Origin: Lactobacillus kimbladii
GTDB taxonomy: Bacteria; Bacillota; Bacilli; Lactobacillales; Lactobacillaceae
NCBI RefSeq assembly: GCF_014323605.1
Contig: NZ_SCMB01000002.1
Span: forward strand, 186,001-250,000
Direction: 5' to 3'
Length of the DNA: 64,000 bases
Of the stretch, positions 57,362 to 64,000 are shown piece after piece. Position numbers and translations under genes: made by a program. Within the stretch, counting starts at the first letter, position 1; every line of letters starts with the position of its first letter. The notes under the pieces were generated by a model, which saw nothing but the letters and a program-made list of their open reading frames with translations, searched no databases and was not told where the DNA came from.

Positions 57362-58252
57362 CTATTTTGGAATATTATGCCATAATTCCTGCATATCAAG
57401 TGGATCAGGCACTTCAATACTAACTTGCCTCTCTTTCTTGAAAGGATCAGGAAATTCTAAGTGAAAGCAATTTAATGCTTGCCTTTTGAAATTATCTTTT
57501 TGCCCATATAGTGGATCTCCATATAAGGGGTGACCAAGATATTGCATATGCAAACGAATCTGGTGAGTTCGCCCAGTATAAAGGCGTAATTCCACTATAC
57601 TAGCGTTTTCTTTTTGTGCGATCACTTTATAGGCAGTTTTTGCTTTCTTGCCGGTGGGTTCAATACTACGTACAATCGAAGTTCCCTTTCGGCCAATTGG
57701 CTGATCTATGGTGCCCTTTAGTTCGTCTAAACCAAAATTACCGTGAACTATTGCATGATACTTTTTAATAAACTTATCCTTTTTGAGCTGACTAAAACGT
57801 GCATGGGCAATAGCATTTTTACCAACTAAAACCAAACCAGAAGTGTCACGATCAAGTCGCGTTACAATATGTGGCTTGATATTCACACTTTTTTTGCGCT
57901 CAAAATAACCTAAAACTTGGTTAACGAGTGCGTTAACATCGTAGCGAGAAGGAATCGATAAAATCCCTGCAGGCTTATTAACAACCAGGTAATTTTCTGT
58001 TTCTTTAACAACCGCAAGAGGTTCTTGAGAAGGTACAAGCCATGGGTTACATTTTTCCTGACCCGGGATGAAAATCACTTCATCACCGGTATGTAAAATG
58101 AAGTTTGTATAGCGCCGTTTATGATTAACAAGAATCATTCCACCCGCATTTTTAGCATTATTAACAGCTCTTTTTGAAAAACCATTCTTTAATAAAAAAA
58201 TCCCCAATTTTTTGGGGGCTTTTTTATTCACAGTAACTTTAAATAGTGTCAT
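57362..58252 (-). CDS. rluD: RluD-family rRNA pseudouridine synthase
   Basis: Makes pseudouridine in 23S rRNA helix 69 or related sites. The 296-residue protein has an S4-like N-terminus and the catalytic VTRLDRDTSGLVL with the active-site Asp, then LYTGRTHQIRLHMQYLGHPLYGD. I chose ATG 58252, with GGAGATAAC just upstream; it overlaps the end of nadK by 14 bases. An intrinsic-terminator-like hairpin lies within codons 12-20. Confidence 0.93.
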   Translation of the reverse strand: MTLFKVTVNKKAPKKLGIFLLKNGFSKRAVNNAKNAGGMILVNHKRRYTNFILHTGDEVIFIPGQEKCNPWLVPSQEPLAVVKETENYLVVNKPAGILSIPSRYDVNALVNQVLGYFERKKSVNIKPHIVTRLDRDTSGLVLVGKNAIAHARFSQLKKDKFIKKYHAIVHGNFGLDELKGTIDQPIGRKGTSIVRSIEPTGKKAKTAYKVIAQKENASIVELRLYTGRTHQIRLHMQYLGHPLYGDPLYGQKDNFKRQALNCFHLEFPDPFKKERQVSIEVPDPLDMQELWHNIPK

Positions 58253-59045
58253 TGTTATCTCCGATAAATGCACTTTGAACTCTTGACCAAAAATGAGTAT
58301 GGCCAAATCTGTCAAAATGGATTTCCTTACTAGAAATACGGTAATTGACCTTTTTGGCATTGCGAACGTTAATCCGACGACCGTCAATAGTCATTACAAA
58401 GTGATCAGCTTCAGGAACTATGGTAACCCACTGCTCGGGAGCTAGTACAATTGGTGAAGATAAAGATCTAAAAATACGATTGTTAATAGAAGCTATTTCC
58501 GCCATCTGCAAGGCCTTGAGTCTCGGATGAATTACTGCACCACCAAGCGATTTATTATATCCGGTTGAGCCAGTTGGAGTTGAAATACATAAACCATCTC
58601 CGCGGAAATTTTCAAATAACTGATCATCAATGTAAACTTTAGCTTCAAGCGTATGTGAAATGCGCTTTACTGCTGACTCATTTAAAGCTAAAAAGTGTTT
58701 CTTTTCATTAGCTTCAGTTAGAAGTTCCACCTCTAACAGCGGATAGCTGGCAGACTCAGGTTCTCTTAAAAATAAAGCATCCACCATTTTATCAACTTCA
58801 GGACCACGCCAATCAGTATAAAAGCCCAGATGTCCAGTATGGATGCCGATGAAGCGAATTGAACTGATTTGGTTTTCATATCTGTGAAAAGCATTTATCA
58901 AAGTTCCGTCTCCACCGACCGTAATCACTACATCTGGATACTTGGCATCAAAGACAACGCCCTCTTTGGTTTCTAACAATTTTCGCAAGTGCGCCACTAC
59001 CTTTAGTGTCTCATGATTGGTGTTATGGGCAATTGTAATTCTCAT
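58239..59045 (-). CDS. nadK: NAD kinase
   Basis: Phosphorylates NAD+ to NADP+. The 268-residue protein has GGDGTLINAF, the NESAVKR and GSTGYNKSLGGA motifs. The start ATG overlaps the relQ stop by one base (TAATG), and its own end overlaps rluD, so relQ-nadK-rluD is a translationally coupled operon. Confidence 0.97.
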   Translation of the reverse strand: MRITIAHNTNHETLKVVAHLRKLLETKEGVVFDAKYPDVVITVGGDGTLINAFHRYENQISSIRFIGIHTGHLGFYTDWRGPEVDKMVDALFLREPESASYPLLEVELLTEANEKKHFLALNESAVKRISHTLEAKVYIDDQLFENFRGDGLCISTPTGSTGYNKSLGGAVIHPRLKALQMAEIASINNRIFRSLSSPIVLAPEQWVTIVPEADHFVMTIDGRRINVRNAKKVNYRISSKEIHFDRFGHTHFWSRVQSAFIGDNNDTI

Positions 59046-59674
59046 TATTTTTCCTTACCCTTGTTTTTGGTAAAAACTTTCTGAGCTTCTTGCACTTCAT
59101 CTTTAATTAATGACATTTCTTCATCAAGCTTATATGCCGTTTCTGCAGTAGATTTTAATCTTTCAGAAATATCTTTAGGATAAGAACCCTGATATTTGTA
59201 ATTGAGAGTGTGTTCTACCGTTGCCCAAAAGTTCATTGCCAATGTTCTAATCTGAATTTCAGCTAATAATTTTTTGGGACCAGTCGGCAAATAAACAGTA
59301 TATGAAATAACCATATGATAAGAGCGATAGCCCGAAGGTTTGGCATTTTTCACATAATCACGTTCTTCAATGACTTCCATGTCGGCACGTGTATGAATTA
59401 AGTCTACCACCTTATAAATATCATCGACAAATTGACAAACTATTCTAATTCCCGCTATGTCTTGCATATCAGTTTCAATAACATCGAAACTAATTACACG
59501 TCTTTTCATTTTTTCTTTAATTGAGTCAACAGTTTTCACCCTGCCGACCACAAATTCTATAGGTGAATGTTCTCCCTTTGTCAAGAAACTTTGTCTTAAA
59601 GAACGAAATTTCACCTTTAATTCTCGCACGGCCTCTTCATATGGCCATAAAAAATTATCCCAGTCATAATTCAT
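59045..59674 (-). CDS. relQ: small alarmone synthetase RelQ (GTP pyrophosphokinase)
   Basis: A single-domain (p)ppGpp synthetase without the hydrolase domain. The 209-residue protein shows DIAGIRIVCQFVDDIY, the GYRSYHMVI motif and EIQIRTLAMNFWATVEHTLNYKY. AAAGGGTTATTTCT precedes the ATG. It is the first gene of the relQ-nadK-rluD operon, in the same order as Bacillus yjbM-yjbN-yjbO. Confidence 0.95.
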   Translation of the reverse strand: MNYDWDNFLWPYEEAVRELKVKFRSLRQSFLTKGEHSPIEFVVGRVKTVDSIKEKMKRRVISFDVIETDMQDIAGIRIVCQFVDDIYKVVDLIHTRADMEVIEERDYVKNAKPSGYRSYHMVISYTVYLPTGPKKLLAEIQIRTLAMNFWATVEHTLNYKYQGSYPKDISERLKSTAETAYKLDEEMSLIKDEVQEAQKVFTKNKGKEK

Positions 59675-60027
59675 AGAAATAACCCTTTCTCAAACAGCAT
59701 ATTCATTTTAACATAATTTATATGATAGCAATTTCATATGGTCATTTACCTTAATAAAATAATCCCTGTTTTTCTATACAGGTGCCTAAAGCCTTATTAC
59801 AAAGTCTTTTTTCTTGCACATTAAACCTTTTGATATTATGATAAATTTATTAATTTCAATTAGGCTATACTATCATAGCTTTAGCACTTATTTTACTTAT
59901 TTAGAAAATTTTAAAATTTAATGACATTTGTTTTTGATTTTTAGAAACTACTTTTGAGAAATATAGATTTTGCTACAGAATATTAAAGTATTTCTTTCAT
60001 AAACAAAATTGAATGGAGTAATATTAA
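59675..60027. other. AT-rich intergenic region between divergent relQ and yjbK
   Basis: 353 bases without a gene. It must contain both divergent promoters. A TATACT (59866-59871, plus strand) could be a -10, but no good -35 is aligned with it. I see no riboswitch, no repeat and no additional coding sequence here. Confidence 0.5.
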
Positions 60028-60651
60028 ATGTCTCAAAATAATGAAATTGAAGCAAAAATCATCTTGCCTAAGGCAATATACCAAAAACTTTGTCATGATT
60101 TTCCAGTAAAGCAAAGCTTTACACAAGAAAATTATTATTTTGATACTACGGACAGTTTGCTAAAACAATATAACATAAGCTGTCGCATTAGGCTTTTTAG
60201 TGACCATGCAGAGCAAACCCTGAAGGTTCCAAATAAGAATCCCATACAACACGATTTTCATGAAGCAATAGAAATTAATGACTCATTAAAATTTAATGAA
60301 ACAAAAGCATTAATTAAGCATGAAGCCACTGGATCGCCTATAATTTTCAAGTATAGCGTGGGAAAATATTTGGAACAGAAATTTTCACAGAAGTTAAAAT
60401 TACATTTACAGACTTTTTGCAAAACTCACCGTATATTAGCGAATGGACCACAAAATTGTGAATTAACTTTTGATGATAACACTTATCCAGATAACTACGA
60501 AGATTTTGAACTTGAGATTGAAAATCGCAATCCAGATTTAATAGCGCAAATTCTGGCAAAATTAAAAGATGAATACAAATTTACACAAAATTCTAATAAT
60601 ACTAACCAAGCAAAAATTGCACGCGCTTACATACATAGTGTTAGAATATGA
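60028..60651 (+). CDS. yjbK: CYTH domain protein (YjbK type)
   Basis: A 207-residue CYTH (triphosphate tunnel) protein: the N-terminal EIEAKI motif of ExExK type, YYFDT and C-terminal acidic strand ELEIENRN. Family members hydrolyse organic or inorganic triphosphates. It follows the Bacillus order next to relQ. TGGAGTAATATTAA precedes the ATG. It is probably followed by spxH at 60726 in the same direction. Confidence 0.88.
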   Translation: MSQNNEIEAKIILPKAIYQKLCHDFPVKQSFTQENYYFDTTDSLLKQYNISCRIRLFSDHAEQTLKVPNKNPIQHDFHEAIEINDSLKFNETKALIKHEATGSPIIFKYSVGKYLEQKFSQKLKLHLQTFCKTHRILANGPQNCELTFDDNTYPDNYEDFELEIENRNPDLIAQILAKLKDEYKFTQNSNNTNQAKIARAYIHSVRI

Positions 60652-60725
60652 TTGAAATAATTTTTTAAAAAGGATAGATATTTAATCATTTTATACTTAA
60701 TAATCAGTATTGGAGGAGCCTGATC

Positions 60726-61346
60726 ATGTTCGAGATTTTTCTTTTTGTTAATCCCGTTGGTATTTATTGCTTTAACACGGAAGTTTTAATTAAAGACGCA
60801 ATTGATGAACTTAATATCAACTCTTCTTTTCATTTTGTTCCCATTATAAATGCAAAAGTAATTAAAGAGGACATTATTAGAAGAAAAAATAGTGGACAGA
60901 AAATAAAAGATATACCGCAATATACAATTGCCTCTTTTCAAGCTTTAAGGCATTACAATGCAATTAAGATAGAATATGGTAACAAAAAAGCACGTGCTTA
61001 TTTGGTTGCTTTACAACGTGTTATTAGCACAGATTTTAATAAATATTCAGAAAGTTTGCCTAGAGAAATTGCAAAAAGTTTAGGCTTAGATTTTAATCGT
61101 ATTAATAGTCGCAAAATTGCTCACTACGTTGATGATTCAATTCAACAAGACAAGGATCTCGCACGTAAATTCAATGTTCGTAATTTCCCTACTACTGTTA
61201 TCTTTAATGAAAGCGGCAATTATAATGGGGTAATGCTTGAAGGCGTTCTTGCACATGACAAACTAATAAAGCTTCTTAAGGATAATGGTTGTGTCGCCAG
61301 TGACCCAAAGGGTTATTACCCAGTGAGACATTTACGACTGATTTAA
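60726..61346 (+). CDS. spxH: SpxH-like (YjbH) DsbA-family adaptor protein
   Basis: A 206-residue DsbA-family protein of the YjbH/SpxH group, the ClpXP adaptor for Spx in Bacillus. Its N-terminal FVNPVGIYCF corresponds to the Bacillus FVDPLCPECW; only the second cysteine (C15) of the CxxC is kept, and the N-terminal His/Cys-rich segment of Bacillus is absent. The C-terminal NVRNFPTTVIFNESG is the thioredoxin-like cis-proline block. GGAGGAGCCTGATC precedes the ATG. The 3' end overlaps convergent coiA by 15 bases. Confidence 0.8.
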   Translation: MFEIFLFVNPVGIYCFNTEVLIKDAIDELNINSSFHFVPIINAKVIKEDIIRRKNSGQKIKDIPQYTIASFQALRHYNAIKIEYGNKKARAYLVALQRVISTDFNKYSESLPREIAKSLGLDFNRINSRKIAHYVDDSIQQDKDLARKFNVRNFPTTVIFNESGNYNGVMLEGVLAHDKLIKLLKDNGCVASDPKGYYPVRHLRLI

Positions 61347-62174
61347 ATATTTACTTACATTATCTGGCGAATTTATTTCACGTAGACTAATAAAAACCCA
61401 AGGCGGCAAATCATCAATGGTTTGGCGCTTTTTATATAGCAAATTTGCTATTTGCATGCCCTTCAAACTTTTATGTGCAAGCTGCATTTGCAGATATCGT
61501 TTCTGCTGATTAGGATTAACATGATATTTATGTAATGAGGGCTGAAAATGCCACAACTTTTTTAAACCTTTTGCACTGATAGCAAATTTTTCTTCTTGAA
61601 AGTGAGCTTTATTCGTCAGTGGCTCTAGCAAAACGTTATATTTTAGTCGAATAATTTTTTTAAACGGATCAATCTCTAAATAATAATCTTGCCAAAAATA
61701 GTTTCTGCGAAAGAAAATAAGCTGCGATTTTTTTATGTTTTGTCCTAAAAAATGTCTCTGGCCAACTATCCATATATCCTTAACGCCTATTTGCTTATAC
61801 AAAAAATGGCGGTGGCGAAATTCTGACTTATTTAAAGGAGCGCACTGAATTTCGAAAGCTAAATTTGAAGCTGCTAATATATCAGCTCGCAGTTGTCCAT
61901 TAGCAAGATTAACTTCTGTTTCTGCATTAAAATGTACTTCTCTGAGTGCTTTTGTCAGTATACTTTTACTCTGTGCATGTTCTTTATTTTCCCCAGATAA
62001 GTTTACTTTGGAAGGTATATGTTTAAAATAGGACTGCTTATCTTTACATACTAATTGCATTTCTCGTTCACAATGTGGGCAAAAATAATGTTTCTTAACT
62101 TTTTTGTTACTTTTGGTCGATTTAGCTTCCTCAACAGCTAAAACCAAAGTATTATTTAACAGTGCTGCGTACAT
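61332..62174 (-). CDS. coiA: competence protein CoiA
   Basis: A late competence protein related to restriction-type nucleases, involved in recombination during transformation. The 280-residue protein has a zinc-finger-like CPHCEREM followed by a DUF2726/nuclease-like core (RADILAASNLAFEIQC). ATG 62174 is preceded by AGGTGATAAAT. The competence-type motif TTGCGTACTTAT lies 15 bases upstream, within the T-tract of the mecA terminator. Confidence 0.9.
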   Translation of the reverse strand: MYAALLNNTLVLAVEEAKSTKSNKKVKKHYFCPHCEREMQLVCKDKQSYFKHIPSKVNLSGENKEHAQSKSILTKALREVHFNAETEVNLANGQLRADILAASNLAFEIQCAPLNKSEFRHRHFLYKQIGVKDIWIVGQRHFLGQNIKKSQLIFFRRNYFWQDYYLEIDPFKKIIRLKYNVLLEPLTNKAHFQEEKFAISAKGLKKLWHFQPSLHKYHVNPNQQKRYLQMQLAHKSLKGMQIANLLYKKRQTIDDLPPWVFISLREINSPDNVSKYLNQS

Positions 62175-62189
62175 ATTTATCACCTAAAA

Positions 62190-62201
62190 ATAAGTACGCA
62201 A
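62190..62201 (-). promoter_or_regulatory. shared competence-gene motif upstream of coiA
   Basis: TTGCGTACTTAT, 15 bases before the coiA ATG, one base different from the copy 14 bases before comFA. It abuts the mecA terminator, so coiA could be switched on from here independently of mecA. Confidence 0.45.
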
Positions 62202-62228
62202 AAAGGCAGGATTTAACCTGCCCTTTTT
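62199..62228 (-). terminator. terminator of mecA
   Basis: GGCAGG/CCTGCC stem with a 6-base loop, followed on the minus strand by TTTTT. Its T-tract overlaps the coiA promoter motif. Confidence 0.85.
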
Positions 62229-62248
62229 ATTCAGCTATATTTGTTAAT

Positions 62249-62971
62249 TTATTTAATACCGCTAAAATAATGCCGCAGTTGATCTAATGCATCATTAGTT
62301 AACAAACATTTACCATTAGTACGAACACGAGCCATTTCACTTGTTTTTACTTTAATACCATATTCATTTGCAATTGCCCATGCATCAGCGGGCTTTATTT
62401 CCGAATAGTCTTGACTAGTAAAAATCAGTTCTAAGTAAAATTTTCCCCGTTCAAAATAAAGACTGGAAGACAAATCATTTGCTTTAAGACTTTCCGCCAA
62501 TTCAGTCACCTGATCAAGGTCAGTAAAACTATATGCCTGCTTTTTCTGCAATTTCCAAAACTGCTTCTTAACTTTAGGTTGAGAAGAATCTGCTGGTTCA
62601 TTTGACTCGTCCTTATCTGTTTCTTCATCCTCAGGTTCAAGGTCAAGAAAAGATTTACGAGCATCATTATTCTTTTTATTGTTGTGAGTAAAATCATTAT
62701 CAAATAACTGGGCAAGATTATTACGATCTTTCTCTGTCACTTTTGTGATTAATAAATCAAGTCCACCATTATTAGGCATTACTTGAAAAGTTACCGGTGC
62801 ATCCTGACTAAATGAATGATCAGTATCAATTTCATCCAAAATTGAATAAAAGAAATGCTGGATTTTATTTTTATCACCTAGTAAATCTAAAACTTTGAGA
62901 CCACGATTAGCTAATTCTTGTTTACCTATTCTCACGCGAATCGTATTATTGTTTATATGATCTACTTGCAT
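62249..62971 (-). CDS. mecA: ClpC adaptor protein MecA
   Basis: An adaptor that delivers substrates to ClpCP; in Bacillus it targets ComK and also Spx. The 240-residue protein has an N-terminal target-binding domain, an acidic linker (EPEDEETDKDESNEPAD) and a C-terminal ClpC-binding domain. GGAGGTGAGAACTC precedes the ATG. It lies between spx and coiA with terminators on both sides. Confidence 0.93.
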   Translation of the reverse strand: MQVDHINNNTIRVRIGKQELANRGLKVLDLLGDKNKIQHFFYSILDEIDTDHSFSQDAPVTFQVMPNNGGLDLLITKVTEKDRNNLAQLFDNDFTHNNKKNNDARKSFLDLEPEDEETDKDESNEPADSSQPKVKKQFWKLQKKQAYSFTDLDQVTELAESLKANDLSSSLYFERGKFYLELIFTSQDYSEIKPADAWAIANEYGIKVKTSEMARVRTNGKCLLTNDALDQLRHYFSGIK

Positions 62972-63024
62972 GAGTTCTCACCTCCATCAGATTCTTTGTT
63001 CTATTGTAGCGTACTTTGCTCATA

Positions 63025-63063
63025 AAATAAAAGCGTTAGTTTAAAAACTAACGCTTTTATTTT
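63025..63063 (-). terminator. terminator of spx
   Basis: AAATAAAAGCGTTAGTTT/AAACTAACGCTTTTATTT nearly perfect 18-bp inverted repeat, with a T-run on the minus strand. Confidence 0.9.
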
Positions 63064-63078
63064 AAACTTACCTGAATT

Positions 63079-63477
63079 TTATAAATCAGCTATCTTTTGC
63101 ATTTCTTCAAGCTCAAGACGACGCACTTTTCTTGGCAAAAAGCGCCGAATTTCATCTTCATTATACCCAACTTGCAAACGCCGATCATCCATAATAATTG
63201 GACGTCTTAATAAACTAGGATTTTTTTCAACTAAGTCAAGTAGTTGGTCTATTGACAGATCATCAAGATTAACTTTAAGTTGTTGAAAGGCTCTTGAACG
63301 CGTAGAAATAATTTCTTCCGTACCGTTTTCAGTCATTCGCAAAATTTGCATAAGCTCGTCTTTTGTCAAGGGCTCTGAAAAAATATTCCTTTCCTTAAAG
63401 GGAATGTCATGTTTCTTTAACCAAGCCTTTGCCTTGCGACATGATGTACAGCTCGGAGATATATATAAGTTGACCAT
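63079..63477 (-). CDS. spx: transcriptional regulator Spx (ArsC-like)
   Basis: A thiol-stress transcription regulator that binds the RNA polymerase alpha C-terminal domain. The 132-residue protein has the redox switch CTSC (residues 10-13), the conserved [26 protein letters not shown] segment and the C-terminal [12 protein letters not shown] 63477 has AAAGGAG 10 bases upstream; the GTG at 63486 is only one base from it. A 7-bp inverted repeat overlaps its promoter. Confidence 0.94.
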   Translation of the reverse strand: MVNLYISPSCTSCRKAKAWLKKHDIPFKERNIFSEPLTKDELMQILRMTENGTEEIISTRSRAFQQLKVNLDDLSIDQLLDLVEKNPSLLRRPIIMDDRRLQVGYNEDEIRRFLPRKVRRLELEEMQKIADL

Positions 63478-63511
63478 ATATTTCACGCTCCTTTAAATTG
63501 TATTCTAAATT

Positions 63512-63544
63512 ATTATAACATACTACTTCTTTTTTGTAAGTAGT
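63512..63544 (-). promoter_or_regulatory. spx promoter with inverted repeat
   Basis: Minus-strand -10 TATAAT lies about 35 bases before the spx start, with CTTACA 17 bases upstream. The spacer lies within an inverted repeat ACTACTT-N9-AAGTAGT (63522-63544) that could be an operator. Confidence 0.5.
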
Positions 63545-63629
63545 GTTTTTCATAACTGACTATATTATTATGTTAAGTTCAAAAAATGAATATTCTGTGA
63601 ACTTTTTACCAAGAAAGATTAAAGAAACT

Positions 63630-63669
63630 AAAAAAGGATACACAAATTTATGAAATTGTACCCTTTTTA
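63630..63669 (-). terminator. terminator of ptsI
   Basis: AAAAGGGTACA/TGTATCCTTTT stem with a G-T pair and a 15-base loop, followed on the minus strand by a T-run. Confidence 0.75.
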
Positions 63670-63680
63670 AAAAAATATAT

Positions 63681-64000
63681 TTAATTACTTACTTTTTTCA
63701 TTAAATCACTAACCAATTTTTCGTTTTCTTCAGCAGTTTCTGAAACATAACAAGCTTTATTAGCTAATTCCTTGATGTCATTAGTATTAAGCTTCTTCAT
63801 CAAACTTCTGATGCGTAAAATTGAAGTAGCGCTCATTGAATACTCATCTAAGCCCATTGATAAGAGAATTGGGAACATGGTACTGTCTCCAGCAGCTTCA
63901 CCACACATGCCACACCAAATACCATTTTCATGAGCTGCATCAATTGTATGCTTTATTAAACGTAAAACTGATGGGTTCGCTGGTTGATACAGGTAAGAAA
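63681..64000 (-). CDS. ptsI: phosphoenolpyruvate-protein phosphotransferase Enzyme I (5' part outside window)
   Basis: Only the C-terminal about 105 codons are inside. The visible translation contains [20 protein letters not shown], then the Enzyme I signature GMCGEAAGD and [19 protein letters not shown], and ends KVSN. Enzyme I starts the PTS phosphate chain from PEP to HPr, which HPr kinase encoded at 24-25 kb regulates. Identification is secure; the start lies beyond base 64000. Confidence 0.96.
   Translation of the reverse strand, partial: SYLYQPANPSVLRLIKHTIDAAHENGIWCGMCGEAAGDSTMFPILLSMGLDEYSMSATSILRIRSLMKKLNTNDIKELANKACYVSETAEENEKLVSDLMKKVSN

Overview
This 64-kb window is chromosomal DNA of a low-GC Gram-positive. 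Gene content and order point to Lactobacillus in the strict sense (the L. delbrueckii/acidophilus clade): a cggR-gap-pgk glycolytic cluster, clpP, whiA-yvcK-rapZ, uvrBA, hprK-lgt-gpsA-trxB-pgm, secA-prfB, comFA-comFC, and the spx-mecA-coiA-spxH-yjbK-relQ-nadK-rluD block. Most genes are on the minus strand, Shine-Dalgarno sequences are strong, and TTG/GTG starts are frequent. The species cannot be fixed from the sequence alone.

Layout. 1-3.3 kb: pgk (cut by the window edge), gap and cggR, with a probable CggR operator in the cggR leader. 3.4-10.3 kb: an accessory-looking block with tRNA-Arg(CCG), a lone putrescine carbamoyltransferase, an APC transporter, a PerR-type regulator and two paralogous secreted proteins. 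10.4-14.6 kb: clpP behind a CIRCE element, then whiA-yvcK-rapZ and a DUF308 membrane protein. 14.6-29.9 kb: uvrBA (LexA box), pgm, trxB, gpsA, lgt, hprK, a small membrane protein, prfB with its programmed frameshift, secA and hpf. 30-34 kb: comFA-comFC, divergent yigZ, tagO. 34-38.8 kb: an AraC-type regulator with two FMN_bind/FAD flavoprotein reductases. 38.9-41.8 kb: rny and recA (LexA box). 41.9-45.3 kb: a four-gene OpuC-like osmoprotectant ABC transporter. 45.5-53.3 kb: pgsA, a RodZ/YmfM-like protein, ymfI, ftsK/spoIIIE, a DUF1149 protein, trmL, an AI-2E family exporter and an orphan glucitol-type IIA protein. 53.3-57.3 kb: a P-type ATPase with Na+/K+-ATPase-like motifs and a divergent 6-phosphogluconolactonase. 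57.4-63.5 kb: rluD-nadK-relQ, yjbK, spxH, coiA, mecA, spx. 63.7-64 kb: the 3' end of ptsI.

How the genes fit together. Carbon flux is represented by cggR/gap/pgk, hprK and ptsI, pgm and pgl. Proteolysis and thiol-stress control is represented by clpP, mecA, spxH, spx, perR and trxB. DNA repair and uptake are represented by uvrBA, recA, comFA/FC and coiA. The most interesting observations are: a 12-nt motif shared, at the same distance from the start codon, by comFA and coiA (candidate competence promoter element); the AraC-flavoprotein reductase operon, whose active-site motifs differ from fumarate reductase; a P-type ATPase with all four acidic cation ligands of Na+/K+-ATPase; a duplicated secreted-protein family; an orphan PTS IIA-like protein lacking the phosphorylatable histidine; and clear operators for CggR, HrcA and LexA. 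No CRISPR array, insertion sequence or prophage was seen.
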